Below are positions 1 through 11,746 of a DNA stretch of 64,000 nt, piece after piece. The notes beneath the pieces are model-generated. The model saw only the letters and a list, made by a program, of their open reading frames with translations. It did no database searches and was not told where the DNA came from. The stretch is from Anisakis pegreffii (Eukaryota > Nematoda > Chromadorea > Rhabditida > Anisakidae): NCBI GenBank assembly GCA_035041965.1, contig JAPYMA010001303.1:62001-126000 (forward strand), written 5' to 3'. Every line of letters starts with the position of its first letter. The first letter of the stretch is position 1. The position numbers and the translations under genes were made by a program.

Positions 1-1271
1 GAAATGTTACGACCGAATGACCTTATTAGCTGTTATTTGATCAGCGAGTGCTTATGGTGATTTATGTGGTCAGATGGATCATAATCTCATCACTTTTATC
101 CGTTTTTGTTTCAATTCAATGACAAAAAATGAGCGATTAACATCAATAACAATTACAGAAGTGAGTGAATAACTTTTATGAAAACACTTTTCACAAGTGA
201 TCAATTTGTCAAGATTGATAGGTTGAAGAATGAGCAAAAGTTGTGATTCGTTTCCGTATCTTACCCATCTTGACCTGATCATGATGAATTCCATCAAAAG
301 TGAATGAAATGATATCGCGACCAGCTCTGGACTAGTAATGAATCACGATAAGTGATCATTCTGAAGTAGTCACTGTGATAAGTAGTTACTCTGATAATCA
401 CGATAAGTAGTCACTCTGAAGATGAGTTAGATCATTCTTACGATGAAGATCAAATCGGATCGTTGAATCCGAAAAAGCATTGCCAGTAATTTGAAGCAGA
501 AAAAAACAGCAGCAAATCCGACGTCTGCGAATTGAAGGTGACATGAGTTATTGAGATGAATTACTTGAAATGCGCATCACAATAAAGCACCAGTAGAATG
601 ATTGATTCACTCAGTTGACAGAACGCTTTTTTCAACTCTACAACGTTTACTTGTTGTGTGGCTTTTGTTCCACCACCCAGATGCATGTTCTCAAATCAGA
701 CGTCTGGTAAATGTTTCTGCTGATAAATGGACGAAATGCCGGATTAATAGAGAGCGATATCAAGATTGAACAATCTCGTTCGATTCAACGAAATTTAGCA
801 ATTGCAAACTGAGTTGAATTCAAGTTTATCTTGTGTCAGCGATGTGATTACATTCGAATTTGCAGAAAGTCCGTGATAAAAAACAAAACTCCACGCATGT
901 CTCAATTAATGATTGCTTACAGCTGGGAGATGAGCGTTCCTTGGGGAGGCGCTCAGCCAGCAACGGTATCCATCTGGATGTTATATTTATGCGAACAATG
1001 ATGCACCGAGAAATATCGAGTAAGGAGAACCACATCCATATCGTTCAATTTGCTCACATTTCTTGGGTTTTTTTATTCACACCAGAAACCACCCTCTTTG
1101 CCATATGCACAGTTTCAGTTTAACGCGTAGGTATGTCATAAAAAGTGGAAATCATAGTACTGAGGCCATGACAGCCTTCTTTGCACAATGATTCGATCAA
1201 GTCGAACATCACTAAAATCTTAGTAAAATCGTTTAGAGTATTTCTTACAAAGGATGTGCAGATTTTGAATG
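1..1271. other. Upstream non-coding DNA, left edge
   Basis: AT-rich sequence with stops in all frames. The short open frames here (up to 87 codons) resemble no family I know and show no coherent splice-site pattern. I see no RNA gene. It contains a small degenerate tandem repeat and ends at the target duplication of the first hAT element. Confidence 0.5.
344..427. repeat. Degenerate 27-28 bp tandem repeat, three units
   Basis: Units begin at 344, 371 and 399. Each carries a GATAAGT core followed by a TCAT/TTAC/TCAC and CTGA block. The units differ at several bases, so this is an old local duplication. No function is apparent. Confidence 0.5.
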
Positions 1272-1279
1272 GTATATAC

Positions 1280-2095
1280 CAGTGGTTCTCATAGAGCGTG
1301 AAATTATCCATTTTGGGTAATTTAGAGGTGTCAACAGGTGGTGGAGGGGGCCGGGAAGTTAGTATTTCGTGCAGTTGTTATTTTATGATAGAACGCCATT
1401 GTGATGGTATTTTTTAACTCCGGTAGGTAAGTGCGGATAGTAGATGGCAACATTCTCCTATTTTCTGAGTATTATTAGCTCGTCCTGGCCTAACAGGGTT
1501 TTCATTCGTTGTAACAGGGTTTTCATTCTTTTCCTTGCTGCCATAATCACTCTCATAGCTTTTATCATCAAAAGCGTTCTCTTCTGCAAATTTTTCATTC
1601 ATTTCACTCAACAGTTACAGTCAAATTCTCATTCTATCAAATACACTCTAAAATTGATCAGTTGACTGTCGAACGTTGTTGAGCAATAGTATTCGACTGG
1701 TGTATTGTTGAGTTCGGCTGTAAACACTCAACTATCCAGTAAACAGTATGTGCTACTGAATGAGAAATTGATTCGAACTGTGAAGTGAAATGAGACGAAG
1801 TGAATAAGAAAAAGTCATGAAGAGAACGGTATTCGTATGTGATAGCTATGAGAGTGAATAAAACACGTCTGAAAAGAATGAGAACCCGACTAAAACATTT
1901 CGAAGTGAACGTGTCATAGACGATAGCTATTCATGTAATCATAATTGACTACAATAATGAGGAACACAACGGTCTAAAAGAAGCCCTAGCCATGCTGAAT
2001 ACCATCACGGAGTTCTTGTATCAAGAAGGGAAGTTAACGGCAGCTTGCCGGATCATCAAACGGGGTAATGGAGCATCCGAACGTGAGAACCGCTG
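1280..2095. mobile_element. hAT-type non-autonomous element, copy 1 (816 bp, uninterrupted)
   Basis: The left end begins CAGTGGTTCTCA and the right end is TGAGAACCGCTG, giving 12-bp inverted termini with one mismatch. The flanks are GTATATAC (1272-1279) and GTATGTAC (2096-2103), an 8-bp target duplication differing at one base. Both fit the nTnnnnAn pattern and 8-bp length typical of hAT transposons, and CAGTGGTTCTCA is a common hAT terminus. The whole element is similar, in reverse complement, to the outer parts of the copy at 57019-59081. No transposase-like frame is present, so it is a MITE-like passenger mobilised in trans. Open frames at 1414-1665 lie inside it and are not taken as genes. 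Confidence 0.85.
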
Positions 2096-2103
2096 GTATG
2101 TAC

Positions 2104-5100
2104 AGTCAAATTTAGCGGTACATTCATAGCATAAATGCTGAGTGCCACAGTTGGGGTGTAATTTCTTTGTGCTGTGATGCATTCGTTGTAAGGCGTGATG
2201 TATCTTATTGTCTACGCAGTGGTATCGTAGTTAAAGTCGGCTGTTCAGAATGGATATATGTGTGTATTACGGTCAGTGCTTTAAAGTAGTACTTGACATT
2301 CGTCTCGGATTAGTCATTTCTCGTGTATCTTTTGTGTGAATATGCACAGGCATAATTAATGCAAACTGTCTTCAGAATATGACGTTCATCTGCATGAACG
2401 AACAATCGTTTATGCCACCCGTTAAAATTCATTTGATCTTTTTGTATTATTCGATCATTAGAGCATGACATTTTGGTTCTGCCTGTTTCCAGTCACGTGT
2501 GGCATCTGTTGTCCTGGAAGATGTGATACATATGTTATGCTGGAAATAATAGTTTGGCTCGAAGATTATCAGCTCAAAGGGAACAAATTCTGAAAGATGT
2601 CGATATGACTCTTGCTTTGACATTGATCATTTTGTGTTTGAGACGAAATGAATCCCGAGAAGATAAATGAACTGTTCGCACACGGATTCACTCCGATCAT
2701 TTCCCAAATATCATCTTAATTTTCTTCAGTTGTTGGTTATGAACACATAGACAACTAACGGTATCATATGAAAAGCAAAGACAAAGTGGTCCTTAAAAGA
2801 TGCTTTGAGGGAACTCCTTAAGGAACCTTAACACTCCATTGTTAGACCGCCAAACTACGATTCTTTGCTTTACACTAGCTGTCCACAGTTTCGAAGGAAT
2901 ATGTTCAGGTTGAAGCTGCAGCATTCGAGCCGTGATTGGTTGAATGCTGACTAATGTAACTCACGTTCAGATTTCAATTGAAGACACTTACAAATAGATA
3001 CGCTTCCATGAATCAACTCACTGTAGATGCGAAAATATTTGATTACAGTCAGTCGTGCAGTTTCGGCCCATATAGCACAACGCACATTTCGAACCGATCG
3101 GAAAAGTCAGCAAGAGATCAACAAAGTTGAATTGAGCAAAGCAAGCTACAGAACATAACAGCAGCGCTCAGTGGACGGACGGATATAGCCCATCATATCC
3201 TCTGAGAGCCTGTGCTACACCGTCGTTTCCCTACAACGTATCTGCTCCTCTTTGTGCTCACATATCCCTCAACCCACCGACAAGCTGCAATTCATACGCT
3301 CGCTCGCCCGCCCATTGATCATCCGATCGCAATCATTCTTATTATCAATAATAATAATAATCGAGAACTATTGCTGCGAGATTTTCGTTTCTTCTTCACT
3401 GATCAACGCAGTTGTTGAGCTCTTTCAAGTGCTCGATCCTCACTAGAATTGAGCCAAGCAGTATCGTCATCTATGTGTATCCATCAATGAGTTTGATTCG
3501 TTGTGAATGAACGATTAGAATTACGAGCAAATAGTGACCGACAATCGATGTCATTCACAAATAATGAGCAGTGATTTATATCAGTCATATCGCCGTTACT
3601 TTAACTTGACTTATTGACTGACGTTTTTTACACTTCGTTGGCCTTTGTATTATCTGCTTCCTTTGAGTTGGCGCAGAGATAAATTGAAATAAATCGATTA
3701 TCGATGATATATGTTTGAATGGTTTATTTGCTTTTTGAAATGATTTTATCGCGAAATAAATCACACATGTAGCAATGTACCCGACCGGTAGCAAGGCATG
3801 TCAAGCGCATGTCTTGTGGCCGATGTTAATGTCGGATATTCATCATCGCTTCGTCAACTGATTATTAATAGCCACATTGACTATCATTGTGATAAATGTC
3901 GTTTTCATTATCGTAATCATCACTACTATCGTTTCATATCGTTTACGCCATTCTCATTGTCAGTGTTATTTATTACTATTAATGTTTTTACAATAACACA
4001 TATCGCCTACTGCGGTCGATTTTCATTTCGCGTTCAAACCGCTAGAGCATCAAGTAGCTCTTGTCACTCGAAAAACACTTTATCAATATTTATAACACCA
4101 GTTCATCAATTCTTCCACTAATTTATTGATATTACAATGACATCAACTACTTGCCATCAATTGATTTCTACATACTTATGATGGACCTGTCCTGTCCTGT
4201 TTGTTCTCTCCATACATTCTGAATGATTCATTATCTGTTGGGCAACACTGAAAATATGAGTAGGATCAATGGAACGAGCGACTTCTGTTCAGTAGAAATG
4301 CCAAGCTGAATTCTCGAAGAGTTAAAGTGATACATTCAACTTGAGATAAACGAGGTTTTAACCGTCAAAGGTGAAATTTTTTGATGGTGTCACTGCTTCA
4401 AATCCAGATAAAATGATAACTGTTGCAACATTCGAACTCCATTTCCTCATGTTGATCTCCATCTTGATCGCTCGATATTGCTTGTTTTTGGATTAGATCG
4501 TAACGTTTGGTTCATCAGAAGAATGTTGGAGATATCGGAAGAATATGAGAGTATTACTAGGATTATTTGTCCATAATGCACAGAAATATTTACAGGATTT
4601 GAAATGTGCCTCATTTGATCAATCTTGTTGAGCTTAACGATTGTTGACCTTCGTGTTTTTAACGTTTACAATTTTCATGATAAATCCCAAAAGCTGCTTT
4701 CATTTGTAAGGTGGGCATTCATACAAATATAAGTTGTGTGTTGACATAAACCTTTCGATAGGTTCATCCGCAGTTTCACAATGAAGTCACAGTACTTCAA
4801 ATTCCAGTTTTGAACTGTCATTGAGCCTTTAAAAAACTCCTTTGATCGTTCCAATCAAATAGGATATAGAATTACGAGCCGCACAGTTCTTATTCGTTTG
4901 TTTGTCACTGTGTTTACTCAGCGATTTGTTTTCATAAGAGTTGACGTAATCAGAAGAAGAAGACGAAGAGTAGACGTTACCGTATCACATCTGATGAGCA
5001 ATAGTTTAAACGTGATGCAAAATATCTAAGACTTCCACACTCACTGCAACTTACTGTATTGTCGGCAAACACACAAACGCACAATTTCATAAGTGGATTA

Positions 5101-8100
5101 TAGAGTAAGAAATTTCAAAACATTGACATGCCATGCCAGTGTTTTAAAATTTGTTGGAAATCATTTTAAAACACGGAAATCATTGAGCTGGAATAAGGTT
5201 GTTCCAATCAATTGATATGCTATCGCGAACTCAACACAACCCTTGTGAGAATTTCTAGATCGACGAGATTGACTGAACGCGTGTAAAGTTGTGTTAAAAT
5301 GCGGAAAAGAATTTGATTCCAGAGGCACGCAAACGTTTGAAACTGAAATGTGTTCGGTGTGCTCAAGTCCTTTAGATCACTGTCGGCTTACATGATCAAG
5401 TCCGTAGCTTAAATGATCCTAAAATGCCTATGAACCAAAAACTGTAGTGTCTATGTCCATCTCCATTACTAGCAGCAATAACTGTAATTTGTCGAAGTCA
5501 ATTCGAAGGCGATAAAGCAAAATGTACCCGTCCGAATTTTCTCACATGTTTCTCACTATGCAAACGTCCACTGCATATGATGATTACAACCATCAAAATA
5601 TATCACAGTTTCTCTAAATGAGACACCATAAATTTAAACCAAGAAACAGCCCACTACTCATTCCATCAGTAGTCATCGTCGGCTTTTCTCATTCCTTTTG
5701 CGAAATATCCATTCGCTCACATCTGTGTGAGCAGGGCAAAAACCAGATGGATGAATAAAAGCGGCAAAAGTACGAACCGTGTAACCGATTTTGAGCGAAG
5801 CTATCGGATACTATTCTGTAAGCGACGTAACTTACAGCCTATATCAGGTCAGCGTTGATGTTGCATTGTTGAATACATTTTCATCCGCAAAAGTTTCTAT
5901 ATGTATCTTTTGCAATTCTAACTTGAGTAATCTAAAGAATCGTGTTATTTGTCTGCGTGAAACGTGTGAAGTGCATTTAAGCAATCAAGATGATCTGTGA
6001 AGCATCATCATTTAGTCAAATCAGAGCAACTTTTAAAAATCCCTTCTCTCGTTGATGTGCGTGCGTGCTCTAAGTGCTGGAAGAATATGTGTTAGATGCT
6101 CAAAATGTCGTTATGATAATAGGAAAAATGAGCACCACTCACGATGTTCTCTGATAAAAAATGAGAATCGTAATATAAACCAGTTGTGACACTTATCGTT
6201 TATTGCTAATATTCGATAGTCTTTAATAAACATTCAGCTTATTACTGCTTTCCTATTGGACATATTTGAGTGCTAAAAACCATTACAACTGCAATATATT
6301 ATACGCATTTAGTCATTATTTCAGGGTAGCATTCAAAATGAATGTGAGTGGTTTAGTGTGAAATGAGTTGTAGAATGTGAGTTGGTATTAAGGATCAATA
6401 GCCGAGTTTTGAGTAGTAATATCAATTTATTAGCAACATTACCGACTATTGAATCAACTCTACTAAACATTGATACCCAATGATATTCTTAGTCTCACCT
6501 GAAACTATTCCATTTCTAGTAGTCTATCGCTATTTTCCCTACCTCTCTTCATAAACTGAAATGAAGAAGTTTCTCGAGGAGAGCAACCTTTCCGAGGACT
6601 TTGGAGAGATGCAATAAGTATGGATATATACGTCTGGCGCCTAGTTAGGTCATCGTATCTCAAGTGATCATCTTAATGATCAATCATAATTGATAAGACG
6701 AAGATCATCGATTGGTTCATTCAGCTGATCAGCTCATTGACATATCTAGTTTATTGCATGGCCACAGTTTATCGTGCCTCATCATTTTCCTAGTTTGTCG
6801 CCAGGAATAACAAGTATGAGTACACAGGAAAAAGTGGATCCGTCTTCATTTTATAAAGAAAGGAAGTAATCTCATGAAAACCATTCGAAAGGTTGCCTTA
6901 CTGCAGAATTTTCTTACAGATTCTCAACTCACTCAATTGGATAAAACCATGCGAACTCACATGTTTTCACATATTTGGAATCATTAGTCATTATGCTCAC
7001 TTACAATCCGTCACCTAGATTGTATCAAAGAAATCCGATGTTTGGGGCAAACAAAATTACTCAACTTCACAAATGACGACTCCGTGAGGGATCATGGAAA
7101 GACCAAATGAACCGAATGATGATTACTGATTAAAGTGCTGATAAGCGAAATGCGGACAATCTTCATAGCACTTTAAGGGACGAACGATTGAATGAAGCAA
7201 TGAAACATTGTGCTGGTTGGGTGATCGAAATCCCAAGAGAAGGGATATTTAGGAGATTTCGAAATGTTTAGTCGTTGCTTCGGCAATCTTTACAGCTCTG
7301 AGAGAGTGGTAGTTTCATAGTGAGACAACAATTTCTTTGTCGACACTTGATTCGAAGTGAGATTACTAATCAATTACTGAATTTGGGTTTAGGCATCACT
7401 GCTTGCTGAATCATTATTGGTCATTATCATAACGATCACAACTACCACTACCGTTATTTAGATCAATCGCGTTGGAGGAGAGCAAAAAGAGACTTGATCA
7501 CTTGAGGAGGAGGGCGGGTAATGGGAAAAGCACAAGATATTATGATGAAACCATCTATGTGAAGTTATAATAGGAGAAGAAGCTGTGTTATCTAATATGA
7601 GCAGTTTGTACAGTTTGAAGAAGATCACAAGCAATAACAACATCAAAAACGCATTCTGTTCTTTCGGCTTATGCCTCTGCGTCTAAAGTGATAGGTAAGT
7701 ACAAATCATCTCAGTCAGCTTCCTTTATTTAGCTTTAGCTTGTTGTGTGCTTCTTTACAAGTGTTATTGTTGGCAATAAGATGATTGTTGAATATTATTT
7801 ATGAAGCACACACACACACTCACACAACGTTGAGCACTTCAGACGTTAAGGCGCATTTCTTTAACGCTATTATTCGACGAATGCATGCACAAAAACGCTG
7901 CTTACACGTATGGAATACAAGCAACAACTACAAAATACTATAATACAATCTCAATCTCATCATAACACGGCTTCATCTTCTACTACATACGCCGCATACA
8001 TTTCACATCCCATCCATAACTTGAATTTATTACTCTTCATTCTTAAACATTCCTTAATCAATCACTTCTTTACGTTTTCATTAGCATGTTTTGTTCAATC

Positions 8101-11100
8101 AGATGGTGGTCAAAATATCGAAATTGAATTTAAGAAAGTTGAACAGTAACGTGTGAAGTTTCAAGGATTTGATCGAGTTGGCATTTTTATTTGACCCGCA
8201 AGAACTATTTCGAAATATGACAGATTCGTTAGTGCTACCGTAGAAATGCTTCATTCTTTTCCGCTTTAGATGAGTCTTTCGAGTCAGTGACGAAGACTTC
8301 ACTCTCCACTTTCTCGGGTTAGTATTGCGAAGTGCAGTGAAAACGAATCAGTGCGACAAAAAGTAATTGCTTCTCTAAGAAAATTGTCATTTTGAAACAT
8401 TATAAATGAAGGAAAGAATGACGATTCCATTCATTATATAATTTGTTTGTTGCTGAAATGTGTGTGTTAACTGCTAAGCCGGTGAACTTGAATTGTTGGA
8501 CTTTGATTGCTTTTGATAAAAAATATGAAGAATGAACTTCTTGCTTCGGTACACTAAACGAGTCAACAACTAGCCAACTGATTCGTCAAAGTTCTAGTTT
8601 TTTTGTCTCTTTTTCTGTTCTTTTAACAGTGATATCAACTTCATCAACGATTTATTAACCTTATGATCGATCACGTCACTAAAAGTGCAAATACCATACA
8701 AATCGTTGATTGACTCACGTCGAGCGTTCGCTTTCACTTACCTTAATATTCTCAACGACAATATCATATTAATAACAATGTTGACGTCAACGTTTTGTTC
8801 CAATGCTTGACTTCTATGACACTCAATTGTGCTGTGTCGATTTTACGCTTTCATTGCGCTTCAGGCTGCTCTGCTCTTTAGAAAAAAAGAAATACCTTTA
8901 TGCTTTTGTTGGAATATTGCGACAGTAATCGTTGAAATTTGCATCTGAAAGGATCTTATGTTGTGATCGATTCTATCGCTAGATCAGTTCTTTTGCCCGA
9001 AATCAAGCTCTTATCATTATTTTATCCATTATGGGTGTTTGTCATGATTGCTGACTGGAGTATTTTTCGTTCCAGTTGTGAGCACGTGAAATGAATAATA
9101 TTCTTTGATGCATAACGTAGGCATTGAAGAACTTATTCGGATTCAACACGTCACTGTACCGTGTAGGAAAGTGAGATCGCATTGAGTAGTAACTGTCCAA
9201 TGGCCGCCACAGCATGGTGCATCATATTTAGAATAGGCTGGTGAAACTTGTGGGTGAAATTCTGAGGAACGGAGCAATTGTTATGGAATATTGACTGCGA
9301 CTGTGAGGAGGAGGAGGCAATGGGTGATGATGATATGGTGGTGTTGACATCAAATGTGAGAGCAGATGCGTTTTGCATATATTATCACTAAGTGCATTGT
9401 TTCAATTCAATTATATTCAAATTTTATTCCATTCTGCATATCAATCGTTTAGAGTCACTATTCATTGTTATAGAAATTATTAAGCATACTTATTGTTGTT
9501 AGTGTTTATTGTCGACAACATTTTCAACAGTTCAATCATCACATATCTTCAGATAGAAGCAACATAATCCATTTTCATTCCTCTGAATACATCAATAGAC
9601 AGTTCAAATGAATTTGTGATCGTTTTGTTAAAGAGCCAAGCGTTTTTTTTTAATTCAGTGGAAGAATTCAAAAATGACTAGGTTCAGTGACTTCATTGTT
9701 CCAGTCCAATTGAATTTGTGGTGAAACTGAGTGGAAGAATTTGCCGTTCAACTCACAAATGTGTTTTCGTCAAAAACATTTCTCGGCATTATCTGAATGG
9801 TGGTTGATTGATCGGGTAGTATTCATCTAATTTACAGTATTTTTCACTCATTGGAAACAACAAAAAAAATTGCGTTCTATTAGCGAATTGTTGATTGAAT
9901 TGTTTATATGAAGCATAATTTTTGTGGAGTGTGGAATAAGCCATCAATAAAAACAAATTGAAGCGAGCCAATCTGCACGGGATTTGATTGAGAGCGTCGA
10001 AATTGACGAGAACGTTTGATTAACATTGTGCGAAAAACGATTAATCGACAAAACCAATTTGAAAATGAAGTGCAGTTCGCAAGAATTGATGCTAAAAAAT
10101 TTTCCGCTTGTTTCGTGAATTTGCCGAGATTGAAATGTCATTTTCAAGGAAAACATATTTTTGGTTACCTCATTAAAAGAATGTTCCTCTTTGGTTTTTT
10201 TTTGGCATAAGTTGGGGTTTTCCGAAAAAGAAAAAAGAACTGATGTCTTACTGACAATCAGGAGCCAATTTCAAATGGAATCAGCATGCTGAGGACATAT
10301 GCAAACATACTTTCCAGTATGTTTGCATATGCATATCTGTTGATCTCGGTGATCATTTGATCAGCATAATTTCCAGGCACTCAAATACCTTTGCTTATCA
10401 AACAGTTTGCTAATCGAAGGTGATTTGTCGCCAATCATTTGTTCAGCCAGCAAAGATAATCCCTCATTGAACTGATAATCCTCTCCCTGCGGATCGCTTC
10501 CTTGGAATGACTGTAACAATTGATGAACACATAACATTCCCTCTGATTGAACACAAATCCACGGTGCCGAAGTGTCGAGTGCAATTGCGTCGTCACTTTT
10601 TCATACGAAACATTAGTCGATGTAAAGAAATTCAGATTGATTTCTGCATTCGTCTTCAAAAGAAACAAGCCAGCTCGAGTCAACAGTTGCGTTTAAACCC
10701 AATCGATCATCAGTGATCAATTGACTGAATCAAACGATTCAGTGCACTTTTTGCGAAGCAACTTCCGTTACTTCTACAACCAGCAATTTCCACGCGTTTA
10801 AGCCAGACTTACTTAGCACCTTCCGCTGATTATTTCATTGATATCGTTAACGCTTGTCAGAAATTCATCAAGTGATCGGGAATAATCTATCAGTGAACAC
10901 CAAACATACCTGATACAAGAGCCATGCGAGTTACTGATCGTGATAAATGGCGGAGATATACACTCATATTAAGAACTAATCCATCTTGATTGTGCAACAC
11001 TCATCAATTTACTGTTTTTCTGACGGAGGAAAAGACAAATCATTGTTAGTTGGCGTTTTCGAGCGCTTTTCGTTCGCACTTGCAGTGGATATCGAATCAA

Positions 11101-11319
11101 TTATTGCGTTGAAATGTTGTTGAGTTTTTGAAGTCAAGCATACAATCAATCTATGCCGTGATGCGATCGATGCACAGTGACATTCCAATTCGAATGTGCT
11201 GAGTTTTTTTGTTAGAAATTCGAAATTGTCATTTGTCGATAAGTGATCAGTGAACGTGTGATGATCAAATGTGATCAAAATTAAAATGCACCGGATATGA
11301 TGGATGGAATCTATTTCAG
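2104..11319. other. Upstream/5' non-coding region of the homeobox gene
   Basis: About 9 kb without a recognisable coding exon. The longest open frame is 107 codons (3798-4121), low in complexity and without family resemblance. The acceptor at 11318-11319 implies that a 5' untranslated exon or a trans-splice partner lies upstream, but I could not locate its donor. A somewhat more GC-rich stretch around 3060-3440 is a possible promoter or 5' exon, without specific proof. CA-rich simple sequence lies near 7808-7827. A strong palindrome at 10296-10331 is listed separately. Confidence 0.4.
10296..10331. repeat. Perfect 16-bp-arm palindrome with 4-nt spacer
   Basis: The left arm 10296-10311 reads CATATGCAAACATACT. 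The right arm 10316-10331 is its exact reverse complement, and the spacer is TTCC. Each arm contains ATGCAAA, the core of POU-factor octamer sites, so it could be a paired regulatory site. It could equally be a cruciform-prone relic of a small palindromic element. It lies about 1 kb upstream of the first coding exon. Confidence 0.7.
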
Positions 11320-11746
11320 GAATTCAAGAAACATTGATATTAGCAATCAGCAAATCTGAGACATTTGTATGCAGATGGATGACGTTTGGTTATCGAATCA
11401 GAACAACAGCAATAAACTGATGATGTTGGGTGCATGCTTACCGAACGATCATCACGGTAATCCGTGGATGTACGGTGCACCAAATCCGCTCGCCACATCC
11501 ATGCCTATGACCCTGCCAACAATGCTACCAACAACAACACCACAAGCCATCAACCCCGCAACACAACAGTCTCCCTGTGATATCATCAATAATAATCAGT
11601 CTCAAGCTTCACAATCTCACACTCACGACCAATCCAATCAACAGCAATTAATAACATCAACAACACAGTCGAATCAAACCAGCACTGATCAGCAATCAGT
11701 GAATCTCAAGACCGTGAAGATTGAAAACAAGGACGTCAACGATACG
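11320..11746 (+). CDS. unc-62: unc-62 exon 1: N-terminus, with 49 nt of 5' UTR
   Basis: The acceptor CTATTTCAG ends at 11319 and the donor ACG|GTACGT follows 11746. An in-frame TGA 12 nt before the ATG at 11369 makes that ATG (MQMDDVW) the first possible start. A second ATG two codons later is also possible. It encodes 126 residues: a short head, then Thr/Asn/Gln/Ser-rich sequence ending in a lysine/acidic stretch. This region is not conserved in Meis proteins generally. The presence of an acceptor means cis-splicing from an upstream leader or trans-splicing of a spliced leader. Confidence 0.8.

Noticed and set aside
1414..1665. Frames of 65 and 73 codons on opposite strands
   Set aside because: They lie inside the copy 1 hAT element and are not preserved as frames in copy 2.
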